Assembly: GCF_900199185.1 (NCBI RefSeq) | Contig: NZ_OBMI01000004.1 | Coordinates: forward strand, 1 to 64,000 | Length of the DNA stretch: 64,000 nucleotides | Reading direction: 5' to 3' | DNA from: Sphingomonas guangdongensis | Lineage (GTDB): Bacteria; Pseudomonadota; Alphaproteobacteria; Sphingomonadales; Sphingomonadaceae | Shown here: in pieces, positions 8,527 through 18,118 of the stretch | Layout of the letters: every line of letters begins with the position of its first letter | Position numbering within the stretch: position 1 is the stretch's first letter | Made by a program: the position numbers and the translations under genes | The notes under the pieces: model-generated | What the model was told of the DNA's origin: nothing | Database searches by the model: none | The model's input: only the letters and a program-made list of their open reading frames with translations

Positions 8527-9009
8527 ATGACACCTGAGCCCGATCCTCAGTTACTCGCAGTCGAACCCGGCTATCGGAATGTCCTCCGTGTGCGGCTCGC
8601 CGCCGCGTGGTTGGGAGTGACGATCGGCGCCATCGCGATCGATCAGCTTCTGCTGCGGGCTACGCCCGTGCACGGCGCTCTCACGGTGCTGATCCCGCTG
8701 GGCGCAATCATCAGCATCATCGTCGTTCCCCAGCGCATCTATCGTCGTCTCGGCTACCGACTGACGGGCGAGATGCTGCGGAGTGTCCACGGCTGGACCT
8801 TCCACACGGACACGCTTGTGCCGTTTGTCCGCGTCCAGCATCTGGACGTCACGCGCGGGCTGCTCGACAAGCTGTTCGGCACGGCCAGCCTCGTTGTTCA
8901 TACCGCGGGTACCCACAACAGCACGGTCACGATCAGCGGCCTCTCACCGGCGCGTGCCGCCGAGATCCGGGACGTGATCCGCGAGCATGTGCGCTCGGAC
9001 GTCGCGTGA
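8527..9009 (+). CDS. Bacterial PH-domain membrane protein (YdbS-like)
   Basis: 160 residues. Two hydrophobic helices near the N-terminus (about residues 24-65) are followed by a bPH_2/DUF304 domain: the Y-R-L-T-G-E-M-L-R-S strand, then F-V-R-V-Q-H-L-D-V-T-R-G-L-L-D-K-L-F-G, the family's conserved helix. YdbS and YdbT proteins occur as pairs in the inner membrane; in Bacillus they protect against some antimicrobials, the mechanism being unknown. Its stop overlaps the GTG start of the YdbT-like gene. Confidence 0.8.
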   Translation: MTPEPDPQLLAVEPGYRNVLRVRLAAAWLGVTIGAIAIDQLLLRATPVHGALTVLIPLGAIISIIVVPQRIYRRLGYRLTGEMLRSVHGWTFHTDTLVPFVRVQHLDVTRGLLDKLFGTASLVVHTAGTHNSTVTISGLSPARAAEIRDVIREHVRSDVA

Positions 9010-10504
9010 CACGCACGGACGTCACGGTCGGCGCGGCCGAGCGGCTGCACCCATTATACTTCCTTGCCGAGCTGGGCGGCATGCTGCGGCAGATGGCCGG
9101 CGGCTATGCCGCGATCGGCTATCTCGCGGCAACCGGCAGGTGGCGGATGGCGGCGCTGTTGCTGGTCGTCGTTTCCGCGGCGACATTCGTCGCAACGTTC
9201 CTGCACTGGCGACGCTTCGAATACCGCGTCGGCGCTCACGAGATCCGCATCGACAGCGGCATCGTGCATCGCACGCATCGCTCGATACCGTTCGACCGCA
9301 TCCAGGATGTCGACGTCAGCCAGGGTCCGGTCGGTCGACTGCTCGGCATCGCGCGCGTCAGGTTCGAAACGGGCGGCTCCGCCGGGGACAAGGATGACGA
9401 CGGCGCGCTGGCCGGTATCACGCTCGCCCGTGCAGAAGCGCTGCGCGACCTGGTACGCGCTCGGCGTGTCATGGGAGGCGAGGTCGCGGCATCAAGCGCC
9501 AGCGACGCTCCCGACACACCGGCGCTGTTCGCTATGGATCTCAGGCGTGTTCTCTTGGGCGGCGTCTTCAACTTTTCGCTTGCGGTCATCGCCGGCCTGT
9601 TCGGCGTGGCCCAGACGATTGGTGACGCAGCCGGTTTCAACTTTTTCAAACGCCGCTTCTGGCGTCAGGCGCTGGAGGCCGGGTCGCCGGTCATCGACCT
9701 GATCATGGCCCATCAGGTCGTCGCGGTTCTCGCCGGCCTAGTCTCACTGGCCACGATCGGCCTTGCCGCCGGCGTCGGACGTACTGTTCTGCGCGACTTC
9801 CGCTTCCGGCTCGATCGCACCGCCAATGGTCTGCGTCGCCGTCGTGGCCTGCTCACCGTCACCGATGTGACGCTGCCGATCCGTCGCGTCCAGGCGGCGA
9901 TCATCGGTTCGGGTCCTGTGCGCGCCAGGTTCGGCTGGAGCGAACTGAAGCTGCAGAGCTTGGCCAAGGACGAGGGCACCAGGGGCGACCATGTGGTCGC
10001 ACCGCTCGCTCGTGACGCGGAAGTCGCGTCGATACTGAGCGAGTTCGGCTGGCGATTCCCTGAACGACTGCTCCGTGGATGCGATCGTCCTCCACTTACG
10101 CCTGGAGCGTTACCGTTGTCGGAGTGGTCCTTGCCATCGCGCTGCTCGTCGCGTCGCCGTTCGAGCCCTGGATCGCTTTGGGCGGCCTGATCGTCGTCGC
10201 CGTACTGGTCGTCAGCCGCTGGCTGTGCTGGCATCGCTTCGGCTACGCGCTCGAGGAGGACCGCCTGTTGATCCGATCCGGCTGGTGGCAGCGCCGGTTG
10301 ATCGTTCTTCCACTCGCCAGTGTGCAAAGCGCGGATGTGACCGGGAACCTTGTCAGCCGTCGCTTCGGAACAGCTGCCGTCACCTTCGGTGTCGCCAGTG
10401 GGCGCGGCTACGCTGCCCATCGCATCCCCGCTGTGCCCCGCAATGCTGCATACATGCTCCGGGAGCAGGTGCTCGGAAGCTACGACTTCGAGAGGCGGCC
10501 ATAG
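9006..10504 (+). pseudogene. YdbT-like protein with three PH domains, frameshifted near 10064-10090
   Basis: From GTG 9006 the frame encodes membrane helices and two bPH_2 domains (the first with F-D-R-I-Q-D-V-D-V-S-Q-G; the second with T-L-P-I-R-R-V-Q-A), ending in unrelated arginine/serine-rich residues at 10190. A second frame, open after a TGA at 10061 and with an ATG at 10079, encodes the expected two helices and third PH domain (V-L-P-L-A-S-V-Q-S-A-D-V-T-G) to 10504. Together they give the normal YdbT length of about 490-500 residues, so one reading-frame shift between 10064 and about 10090 has split one gene. No homopolymer lies there. It may be a true mutation, a sequencing error, or two functional overlapping pieces. 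Confidence 0.75.
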
Positions 10505-10680
10505 AGGACATCAGGCGCCCCTCTGCACCTCAAGTGACCTGAGATGACGATCCGAGACTTCGACTGAGCGGTCCACCTTATCCTGTGTGTGATCGAGCGA
10601 CCGAAGCTGGGGATGATCAGAACGACGCCCAAATTCAGCTTCTCGGTCAAACGCTAGGCTTCAGCAATCTCTGATCTCAA

Positions 10681-11514
10681 TCAGTCTACACCAGCTTCGA
10701 GCAGCGAGCGCAGTCGCTCGGCGTCGAGGAGCGTCGCCGGGTTGTAGATGATCATCCCGAGTTCGGGACGCCCTTCGATTGCGAAGGTGGAGAACTCCAT
10801 CGCAAGAAGGCCGGCGTCCGGATGATGGATGCGCTTCACACCCTCGCCATGCGCGACGACGTCGTTGTCCTGCCACAACGCCTCGAACTCGGGACTGATG
10901 CGGCATAGCTCCGCGACCAGCTTCGTGACCTCCGCGCTCATGATTGCGCCCGCGCGCGCAACATCGGCGCGGAAGGCGCCAACGACGAAGCGCGCGATCT
11001 CCTCCCAATCTTCGTTCCGAGCGCGGACATGGTCGCTGCCGAACATGAGGCGGAGGATGTTCCGGCCCTCACAAGGCAGCTTGGCATAGTCCGTCAGCAG
11101 CACCGCTGCTGCCCTGTTCCAGCCGACCACGTCCCACATCGCGGTCTTGATGACTGCCGGGCTCAGCATCATGCCGTCGAGCACGCGCTGCAGCCGTGGG
11201 GTAATGCCGTCTACCGGCTGGTAGCGCGCCTCAGGGGGTCGGCCGAGACCCAGCATATAAAGGTGTTCACGCTCCGGCTCAGTCAGCATCAGACCCTTGG
11301 CAATGCGGTCCAGGACGTCGGCCGATGGCGCTCCGCCGCGGCCCTGCTCAAGCCAGGTGTACCAGGTCGGGCTGATGTTGGCCCGGCTCGCCACCTCCTC
11401 TCGACGCAGCCCAGGCGTGCGCCTGCGGCCGCCAAACCCGAACGCCGTTGGATCGAGCCTTGTGCGGCGGTCGCGCAGATAGGTGCCGAGCGGGTTTGGC
11501 GCATCGATAGACAC
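10681..11514 (-). CDS. XRE/MmyB-family transcriptional regulator
   Basis: 277 residues from GTG 11514, with AGGA six bases upstream. The N-terminal 85 residues are a helix-turn-helix (R-R-T-P-G-L-R-R-E-E-V-A then W-Y-T-W-L-E-Q-G-R), and the rest is the MmyB-like ligand-binding domain (W-D-V-V-G-W-N-R-A-A), a PAS-like fold proposed to bind fatty acids. Such regulators commonly control a divergent SDR or oxidoreductase; here an SDR lies across the 95-base gap and is its probable target. Confidence 0.88.
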   Translation of the reverse strand: MSIDAPNPLGTYLRDRRTRLDPTAFGFGGRRRTPGLRREEVASRANISPTWYTWLEQGRGGAPSADVLDRIAKGLMLTEPEREHLYMLGLGRPPEARYQPVDGITPRLQRVLDGMMLSPAVIKTAMWDVVGWNRAAAVLLTDYAKLPCEGRNILRLMFGSDHVRARNEDWEEIARFVVGAFRADVARAGAIMSAEVTKLVAELCRISPEFEALWQDNDVVAHGEGVKRIHHPDAGLLAMEFSTFAIEGRPELGMIIYNPATLLDAERLRSLLEAGVD

Positions 11515-11609
11515 GTTGATCCTGTTGTAAGCTATACCATGATACCATCACTACTTTAACACGTGTGGCGAAGCCGGGATATGCCGCTCCGACAAGACGG
11601 AGATTTCAC
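11515..11609. promoter_or_regulatory. Divergent promoter/operator region between regulator and SDR
   Basis: This 95-base gap drives both genes. It is AT-rich compared with its surroundings and contains a 7-bp tandem repeat, ATACCAT, at 11534-11540 and 11542-11548, a candidate operator half-site array for the adjacent XRE regulator. The ribosome site of the SDR (ACGGAG) is at about 11597-11602. Confidence 0.4.
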
Positions 11610-12512
11610 ATGCGCGTATTTCTCACCGGCGCGACCGGCTTCATCGGCTCGCACGTCCTTCCTGAGCTGCTTGGTCGCGGCCATCAGGTGCTCGGCCTCA
11701 CCCGCTCTGAGGCGGGCGCTAGGCAGCTTGAAGCAGTCGGCGCCGAGGTTCATCGGGGCGACCTGGATAAGCCCCAGACGCTCGCCAGCGGTGTGGCGCT
11801 CGCCGACGCGGTGATTCACTGCGCGTTCGACCACAACTTCGAGAATTTTTTTGAGAACACAAAAAAGGACGAGCGCAACATCGCCGCCATGGGCAAGGCG
11901 CTGACGGGGGCGCACAAGCCGATCCTGATTACGTCGGGTGTGGGCATCGGCACGCCGCTGAACGGTGGTCCGGCGACCGAGGACGTGCTGAACCCGCTCC
12001 ATCCAAACCCGCGGATCGCGACCGAACTCGCGGGTGCGGCGCTGACTGCGCGACGTATCGACGTTCGCACCATCCGGCTGCCTCAGGTGCACGACACGAC
12101 CAAGGCTGGGTTGATCACGCCGCTGGTGGCCGAAGCGCGTCGATCCGGAGCGGCAGCATATCTCGGCGACGGCAAGACGCGCTGGTCCGCGGCGCACGTC
12201 AGCGACGTTGCCAAGCTCTACGTCCTGGCGCTCGAGAAGGGCGAGCCGGGCGCGCGCTATCATGCGTCGGTGGAGGAGGGCGTCACGGCACGCGCCATTG
12301 CCGAGGCAATCGGAGAGGGCACGGGCCTGCCGGTTCGCTCGATCAACGCCGACGAGGTCGAGCGCTACTTCGGCTGGATGGCGCCATTCGCCGGTCTTAA
12401 CATGACCACATCGAATGCCTGGACGGTAGCGCGGCTCGGGTGGGAACCGACGGGCCCAGATCTGCTCACCGACCTGGCGGCGATGGACTACTCGGAGTTT
12501 ATGCAGGCCTGA
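11610..12512 (+). CDS. NAD(P)-dependent SDR, extended type
   Basis: 300 residues from ATG 11610. The N-terminus M-R-V-F-L-T-G-A-T-G-F-I-G is the extended-SDR nucleotide-binding loop (T-G-x-x-G-F-I-G). The usual Y-x-x-x-K is not obvious, as in the atypical extended-SDR group of short NAD-dependent epimerase/dehydratase-like proteins that includes YwnB/NmrA-style members. The substrate is unknown; control by the divergent XRE/MmyB gene is likely. Confidence 0.82.
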   Translation: MRVFLTGATGFIGSHVLPELLGRGHQVLGLTRSEAGARQLEAVGAEVHRGDLDKPQTLASGVALADAVIHCAFDHNFENFFENTKKDERNIAAMGKALTGAHKPILITSGVGIGTPLNGGPATEDVLNPLHPNPRIATELAGAALTARRIDVRTIRLPQVHDTTKAGLITPLVAEARRSGAAAYLGDGKTRWSAAHVSDVAKLYVLALEKGEPGARYHASVEEGVTARAIAEAIGEGTGLPVRSINADEVERYFGWMAPFAGLNMTTSNAWTVARLGWEPTGPDLLTDLAAMDYSEFMQA

Positions 12513-12707
12513 CCGTTCGATGCTCGTACCGTTCGTTGGTTTTTGAACAAGCGGCGGGTCTTGGGGAGAGTTCAGGGCGCAGAAGCTCTCAGCCCAACAC
12601 GATCGGCTCGCAGCGCCGCGGCAAAGCCGCGTCGTCGGCCGGTCGCGGAGGCAACCGCCGGCTGGTGTCCGCCGTCTCCTAAATAGCTTCGCTACCTAGG
12701 CGCGGGC

Positions 12708-12735
12708 AGCAAGTAAGCCACACGGCTTACTTGCT
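12708..12735 (-). terminator. Perfect 12-bp inverted repeat spanning the nusG stop
   Basis: The arms 12708-12719 and 12724-12735 are exact complements with a four-base loop. The stop codon of nusG (12727-12729 on the minus strand) sits inside the hairpin. There is no following U-run, so it may act as an mRNA-end stabiliser or a Rho-assisted terminator. A second short palindrome (CGCGGC-AAA-GCCGCG) lies at 12617-12631. Confidence 0.5.
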
Positions 12736-13263
12736 TCGTTCCACTTGCTCGAAATCCAGTTCCACCGGGGTAGCGCGCCCGAAGATCGACACGGCGACCT
12801 TCACCTTGGCCTTGTCGAAGTCCAGTTCCTCGACCAGGCCGTTGAAGGTCGCGAACGGGCCGTCCAGCACCTTGACGGAGTCGCCGATCTCGAAATCGAC
12901 CTTGATCTTCTGCTTGGGCGCGGCGGCGGCTTCCTCCTTGGTGTTGAGGATGCGCGCGGCCTCCGCCTCGCTGATCGGCTGCGGCTTGCCCGAGGAGCCG
13001 AGAAAGCCGGTCACCTTGGGCGTGTTCTTGACCAGGTGGTACACGTCGTCGTTCATGCCGAGCTTCGCCAGCACATAGCCGGGGAAGAACTTGCGCTCCG
13101 ACTGCACCTTCTTGCCGCGGCGCACCTCCGTCACCTGCTCGGTCGGAACCTCCACCGCCTCGACCAGCGGGGTCAGGCCCAGCCGCTCGGCATCGGCCAG
13201 GATCTGGTCGCGGACCTTGTTCTCGAACCCGGAATAGGCGTGGATGATGTACCAGCGCGACAT
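12727..13263 (-). CDS. nusG: Transcription antitermination factor NusG
   Basis: 178 residues, the normal length. The N-terminal NGN domain starts R-W-Y-I-I-H-A-Y-S-G-F-E and carries F-P-G-Y-V-L-A; the C-terminal KOW domain (about residues 122-175) has D-S-V-K-V-L-D-G-P-F-A-T-F-N-G. NusG binds RNA polymerase and links it to Rho or to ribosomal protein S10. It lies 37 bases downstream of secE, the conserved secE-nusG pair; no rplK follows here. Confidence 0.97.
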   Translation of the reverse strand: MSRWYIIHAYSGFENKVRDQILADAERLGLTPLVEAVEVPTEQVTEVRRGKKVQSERKFFPGYVLAKLGMNDDVYHLVKNTPKVTGFLGSSGKPQPISEAEAARILNTKEEAAAAPKQKIKVDFEIGDSVKVLDGPFATFNGLVEELDFDKAKVKVAVSIFGRATPVELDFEQVERSK

Positions 13264-13300
13264 TGGACGTCCTTGTATGCGTGTAACGGGAGAGGGGGGC

Positions 13301-13498
13301 TCAGGCGGCGAGCGACAGTAGCGCCTTCACCACCGTGTCGAAGAAGGTGTCGACACCCAGGAAGAACAGCGCGAGCAGCGTGGTCATGATCGCGACCATG
13401 ACGCCGGTCATCACCGTCTCCCGCCTGGTCGGCCACACGACCTTCTGCGTCTCGGCACGCACCTGCTGGATGAACTCGATGGGGCTGGTCTTGGCCAC
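13301..13498 (-). CDS. secE: Preprotein translocase subunit SecE
   Basis: 65 residues with the single-helix SecE form of most bacteria. GTG 13498 is the start, with AAGGA eight bases upstream. The conserved V-W-P-T-R-R-E-T-V amphipathic segment precedes one transmembrane helix. SecE clamps SecY in the inner-membrane translocon. It is upstream of nusG and downstream of tRNA-Trp, all on the minus strand. Confidence 0.95.
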   Translation of the reverse strand: MAKTSPIEFIQQVRAETQKVVWPTRRETVMTGVMVAIMTTLLALFFLGVDTFFDTVVKALLSLAA

Positions 13499-13639
13499 TG
13501 GGGACGTCCTTCTGCTTGTCTCAACTCCGGACATAGGTCCGCCGTCGCTGCCGGGAAGGGGCCGCGACGGATGAGACTTCCGATTTCGGATTGGGCCGCG
13601 TCTTACCCGCGTGCGGTGGGCGGTGCAAGTGGCCCGACG

Positions 13640-13716
13640 TGGCAGGGGCGCTCGGATTCGAACCGAGGGCCTTCGGTTTTGGAGACCGACGCTCTAACCA
13701 ACTGAGCTACGCCCCT
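13640..13716 (-). tRNA. tRNA-Trp (anticodon CCA)
   Basis: On the minus strand the acceptor stem AGGGGCG pairs with CGCCCCT, followed by G and an encoded CCA. The D arm (AGCTCAGTTGG), the anticodon loop with CCA, and the T loop TTCGAATC are present. Its position before secE-nusG is common. Confidence 0.97.
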
Positions 13717-13789
13717 ACGCTTTTCGCTGTAATATTAGGATAGCGGAAGGGCAATCCCTCACCGCGATAGGATCGCGCGCGCAACCGCT

Positions 13790-16162
13790 TTACGCTGCGC
13801 GCGACTCCGCAGCGCGATCGGTTGCGAGTGCGCGCGCCTCCTCGACGGGGAGAGGACGACCGAAATAGAAGCCCTGCACCTTATTGCAGCCGAGCAGCTG
13901 GACGAGCCGGTGCTCGTCCTCCGTCTCAACGCCCTCCGCCGTCGTCGCCATACCGAGTGACTGGGCGAGGGCCACCACCGCGCGGATAATTGCCAGCGCC
14001 TCCTTCACCCCCTTCGACGCTCCCTGCACGAAACTGCGATCGATCTTGATGGAGGAGAAGCGCGTGCGGCTGAGATAGCCGAGCGAGGAGTAACCGGTGC
14101 CGAAATCGTCGAGGCTGAGCCGGATGCCGAGGTCGAGCAGCTTCTCCAGCGTCTGGGTCGCACCCGTGCCCTCCCGCATGAAGACGCTTTCCGTCACCTC
14201 AAGCTCGAGTCGGTCTGCGCGCAGCCCGGAGGAGGCCAGCGCGTTGGCGACGATCGCGACATAGCCCGGGTTGTGCAGCTGCTCAGCCGACACGTTGACT
14301 GCAATGCGCACCTGATTGTTCCAGCTTGCCGCTTCCTCGCACGCCGTGCGCAGCACCCACTCGCCGATCGGCGCGATGAGGCGGGCTTCCTCAGCAAGAG
14401 GGATGAACTTGCCCGGGCTGATCGAGCCGAGCTCAGGATGCGTCCAGCGTAGTAGCGCCTCAAAACCGGTCAGCGTGCCAGTCCCGGCATTCACCACCGG
14501 CTGATAGGCGAGGTGGAGTTGGTTCTTCTCCAGCGCGCCGCGCAGCGCCATCTCCAGCACGCGGCGTTCTTCGGCACGCAGGTGGAGTTGCGGCTCGTAA
14601 GCGTGGAATACACCGCCGCCTGCGTCCTTGGACCGGTAGAGCGCGAGATCGGCCGAGCGGATCAGCATTTCGGGCGTGCGGCCATCGCGCGGGCCGACGG
14701 CCAGGCCGACGGAGGCGCCAATGAATAGCGTGTGCTGATCGACGTCGTAGGGTGCTGAGAGCGTGCCGATGATCCGATGCGCGAGCCGCTCCAACGCTGC
14801 GCTGTCGGTCGCGTCGCGGACGACGACCGCGAACTCGTCACCGCCCAATCGGCCGATCATCTCGTTGTCGCTCATCAGGGTCTTTAGCCGTTCGGACACG
14901 CGACCGAGCAGGCGGTCGCCGACCGGGTGACCGAGCGTGTCGTTGACCGCCTTGAAGCGGTCGAGGTCAATCATCATGAACGCGCAGCGCGAACCCCACT
15001 TGTCCGCCTCCTGCATCGCGCGGCCGAGCGTCTCATAGATCTGGAGGCGGTTAGGCAGTCCGGTCAGCGTGTCGTAGCGCGCCATGCGGTTGATCTTGTC
15101 GGCCGACGCGCGCTGCTCGGTCACATCCGAGCCTACGCCTCGAAACCCGACAAACCCGCGATCCTCAAGAAAGCGGGGCGACGCCGACATCTCCCACCAC
15201 CGCTCGACGCCGTCGACGTAGACGGGCAGCAGCAGGTCGCGGAACGCCTCACGCGCCTTCAGCTTGTCGGCGAGGTCGCGCAGACCGGCCGCGAAGTTGC
15301 CGCCCTCCCAGGTCGGACCGGCCAGGATTTCCAGAAAGCCCTTGCCGTTGATGGTGCCGGGGTCGACTCCGATGGAGCGGGCAAAACGGGGCGAGGCGCG
15401 CACGACGCGCCGCTGGGCATCGATCTCCCAAAGCCAGTCGGCAGTGTTCTCCTCCTCCGTCTCGCGCAGCAGCAGGCTGACGGTTTCGTCTCGCTCGGCC
15501 AGCGCGATCTCTCCGGCGCGGATCACCACCACCGCGCGGCAGCGCAGGAAACAGGCCGCCATCAGCAGTACCGTGAAAAGCACGGTCGTCACCGCGACCG
15601 TATCGAAGCCGCGCAGCACAAAGGTTGCCGCGGACGCGCCGCCGACGAGCGCGAGGAACAAGAGTGTGGCGAGCGGGAGGGCAGCCATCGCGATCGCCGC
15701 CGCCGCCATCAGCACGGCCAGGACTGACGAGAGCGCGAGCAGAGCCGCGGGTTCTGCCCGCAGCCCGAACAACAGCGGTGCGGCGCCCCAGACCAGACCG
15801 AGTGCGATCCCGTCGACAAAGGTGCGCTGGACGTCGCGCAGCGAAACGTCGCGTTCCGTGCGGCCGCGGGCCCCAAGCCGACGAATCGTGACGACCGTTG
15901 CGGTCGCAATGACCGCCGCACCCCAGCCGCCAAGCTGCCACGACGGCACGGATCCGGCGAACAGCGTCGCCACGAGCACCGTGCCGAGCAGATTAGCCGC
16001 CAGCAGCAACAGCACCAGTCGCCCGGCTGCGTTCACCTGCGCGGCCCGGATCGGAGCCCAATCGGTCGCGTCGGCCGGATCGTAGAGGCCAAGGAGCGCC
16101 CGCGCATCGATGCGCGGCGCGGCGAACTGCGAAGTTGTCTGCCCGGTCACGCCGTCGTCCAT
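13790..16162 (-). CDS. Membrane GGDEF-EAL protein with PAS domain
   Basis: 790 residues. Residues about 45-225 contain several transmembrane helices; a PAS domain follows (W-L-W-E-I-D, about 240-355), then a GGDEF domain with intact G-G-D-E-F (about residue 450) and an EAL domain with F-E-A-L-L-R-W, D-D-F-G-T-G and K-I-D-R-S-F (about 525-770). Both catalytic signatures are intact, so it may make or break c-di-GMP; when both are present the phosphodiesterase often dominates. It is a stand-alone gene with no partner regulator nearby. Confidence 0.93.
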   Translation of the reverse strand: MDDGVTGQTTSQFAAPRIDARALLGLYDPADATDWAPIRAAQVNAAGRLVLLLLAANLLGTVLVATLFAGSVPSWQLGGWGAAVIATATVVTIRRLGARGRTERDVSLRDVQRTFVDGIALGLVWGAAPLLFGLRAEPAALLALSSVLAVLMAAAAIAMAALPLATLLFLALVGGASAATFVLRGFDTVAVTTVLFTVLLMAACFLRCRAVVVIRAGEIALAERDETVSLLLRETEEENTADWLWEIDAQRRVVRASPRFARSIGVDPGTINGKGFLEILAGPTWEGGNFAAGLRDLADKLKAREAFRDLLLPVYVDGVERWWEMSASPRFLEDRGFVGFRGVGSDVTEQRASADKINRMARYDTLTGLPNRLQIYETLGRAMQEADKWGSRCAFMMIDLDRFKAVNDTLGHPVGDRLLGRVSERLKTLMSDNEMIGRLGGDEFAVVVRDATDSAALERLAHRIIGTLSAPYDVDQHTLFIGASVGLAVGPRDGRTPEMLIRSADLALYRSKDAGGGVFHAYEPQLHLRAEERRVLEMALRGALEKNQLHLAYQPVVNAGTGTLTGFEALLRWTHPELGSISPGKFIPLAEEARLIAPIGEWVLRTACEEAASWNNQVRIAVNVSAEQLHNPGYVAIVANALASSGLRADRLELEVTESVFMREGTGATQTLEKLLDLGIRLSLDDFGTGYSSLGYLSRTRFSSIKIDRSFVQGASKGVKEALAIIRAVVALAQSLGMATTAEGVETEDEHRLVQLLGCNKVQGFYFGRPLPVEEARALATDRAAESRAA

Positions 16163-16238
16163 AGAGAGACGAGGTTGACGGATGGTTAGGGCAGCACCGA
16201 CTGCCTTACCTTAATTGTGGATATCGTCGCGATCGAAC

Positions 16239-17993
16239 TCAGGCGGCGACCGCATATGGCTTGATCTCACCATTGAGGTACAGGTTGCGCGCCTTGGCGC
16301 GGCTGAGCTTGCCCGAACTGGTCCGCGGCAGCGTGCGCGGTGGCACCAGCTCGATCACGCAGTTCATGCCGGTCACCGCGCGCACCCGCTCCCGGATCGC
16401 GTCGCGTAGCCGCACGCGCTCGGCGCCGTCGCTCGTGCGGCACTGAACCAGCACCGCCGGCGTCTCCTCGCCACCCGGAGTAGTGATGGCGAAGGCGGCG
16501 ATGTCACCCTGCTTGAAGCCGGGGAGCTGCTCCACCGCCCACTCGATGTCCTGCGGCCAATGATTGCGGCCGTTGACGATGATCATGTCCTTGGCACGGC
16601 CGACGATGTAGAGGTAGCCGTCCGAGAGGTAGCCCATGTCGCCGGTGTCGAGCCAGCCGTCGGCCATGCAGGCGGCGGTCGCCTCCGGGTCGCGGAAATA
16701 ACCGGTCATCAGCGACGGGCCCTTGCACCACACCTTACCGACGGCGCGTTCGGGCAGGGGCGTTCCGTCTTCCTCGCGGATCTCGACCGCCATGTCGCGC
16801 ACCGGCCTGCCGCAGTTCACGATCGCGCGAAACCGCTGCGGGCGGTCCTCGCCGGCCGCCACGCCGGAGAGCTGCGTCTCCTCGACCAGCTCAACGACGA
16901 TGCCTTCGCCCGGCGGCATGATCGAGACGGCGAGCGTCGCCTCCGCAAGCCCATAGGACGGCAGGAAGGCGCTGGCGGAGAAGCCCGCATCCCCGAACGC
17001 GTCAACGAAGCTCTGCATGACGTCGGGGCGGATCATGTCGGCGCCGTTACCCGCGACACGCCAGCGCGACAGGTCGAACCGGTCGGACGCGCGCGTCTGG
17101 CTCGACATGCGGCGCGCGCAGATGTCGTACCCAAAGGTCGGCGAGTAGGAGAGGGTGGTGCCCTGATTGCGGCTGATCAGGTCGAGCCAGGCGAGCGGGC
17201 GGCGGGCGAAATCTTCCGTTTTCAGGTAATCGGTCGATACCTGGTTGGCGACAACGGACAGCATGCAGCCGACCAGCCCCATGTCATGGTACCAGGGCAG
17301 CCAGCTGACGCAGCGATCCTCCGCCTCGAGCTGCATGCCATGGGCATGCGCCGCCAGGTTGTTGAGCAGTGCCCGGTGCGTGATCGCAACCCCGTGTGGA
17401 AACCGGGTCGAGCCGCTGGAATACTGCAGGTAGGCGGTGTCGTCGGGTTGCAGTGCGGGAAGCGGAACCTCCGGCGCGTCGTTGCCTGCAAGCGCGTCCC
17501 ACGAGTGCCCCGCAATGCCGGCCAACCGCGCCGCCTCACCTGCCATCTGCTCGAGCGACGCGGGAAAGATGAGCATCACCGGGTCACAGCTGTCGAGCTG
17601 GACCCGAAGCTGATCGATGTACGACTGCGCACCGCCGAAGCTCGTCGGAAGCGGCAAGGGCACCGGCCAGGCACCGGCGTAGATCGCGCCAAAGAACAGC
17701 GACGCGAACTCGGCGCCGGTCTCGGCGATCAGCGCGACCCGCTGGCCGGGCTCCACCCCCATTGCAAGCAGGCGAAAGGCTTGCGCGCGTGCGTCCTCAC
17801 GCAGGGTGCGATAAGGATAGGATTTGATCAGAGTGCCGCGCGCGTCATGGAAATTGAAGCCTCGGCTGCCGGTCGCGGCATAGTCGAGTGCCTCGCCAAG
17901 CGTTCCAAAATCGGAAAACCGGCGCGGCAGGCTGTCGCCGGTCGGAGTTGGCTGCAGCGTCGCTGCGTTCGGGTCCGTCATCTCAATCGCCAT
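16239..17993 (-). CDS. Fatty acyl-AMP ligase (FAAL)
   Basis: 584 residues from ATG 17993, preceded by AGAGG at six bases. The ATP-binding loop is Y-S-S-G-S-T-R-F-P-H-G (about 190-200), W-L-P-W-Y-H-D-M-G-L is the FAAL-type acyl-binding stretch, and D-T-G-D-M-G-Y is the adenylation motif. FAALs activate fatty acids as acyl-adenylates and pass them to acyl carrier proteins of polyketide or lipopeptide pathways rather than to CoA. No carrier protein, PKS or NRPS gene lies in this window. It is divergent from recX. Confidence 0.9.
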   Translation of the reverse strand: MAIEMTDPNAATLQPTPTGDSLPRRFSDFGTLGEALDYAATGSRGFNFHDARGTLIKSYPYRTLREDARAQAFRLLAMGVEPGQRVALIAETGAEFASLFFGAIYAGAWPVPLPLPTSFGGAQSYIDQLRVQLDSCDPVMLIFPASLEQMAGEAARLAGIAGHSWDALAGNDAPEVPLPALQPDDTAYLQYSSGSTRFPHGVAITHRALLNNLAAHAHGMQLEAEDRCVSWLPWYHDMGLVGCMLSVVANQVSTDYLKTEDFARRPLAWLDLISRNQGTTLSYSPTFGYDICARRMSSQTRASDRFDLSRWRVAGNGADMIRPDVMQSFVDAFGDAGFSASAFLPSYGLAEATLAVSIMPPGEGIVVELVEETQLSGVAAGEDRPQRFRAIVNCGRPVRDMAVEIREEDGTPLPERAVGKVWCKGPSLMTGYFRDPEATAACMADGWLDTGDMGYLSDGYLYIVGRAKDMIIVNGRNHWPQDIEWAVEQLPGFKQGDIAAFAITTPGGEETPAVLVQCRTSDGAERVRLRDAIRERVRAVTGMNCVIELVPPRTLPRTSSGKLSRAKARNLYLNGEIKPYAVAA

Positions 17994-18118
17994 TCGATCC
18001 TCTGCCCCTGATCGCACGGAGACGCTTGGACCCGCGTCTTCGCTCCATCGGAGAAAAGCTGGGCCGTGCAACCTGCACACGTTCAAAATTGGTTACCACT
18101 GTGGCACAATCATGGCAG

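Noticed and set aside
16560-18011. 483-codon plus-strand open frame opposite the fatty acyl-AMP ligase
   Set aside because: No recognisable motif; the minus strand carries all FAAL signatures.
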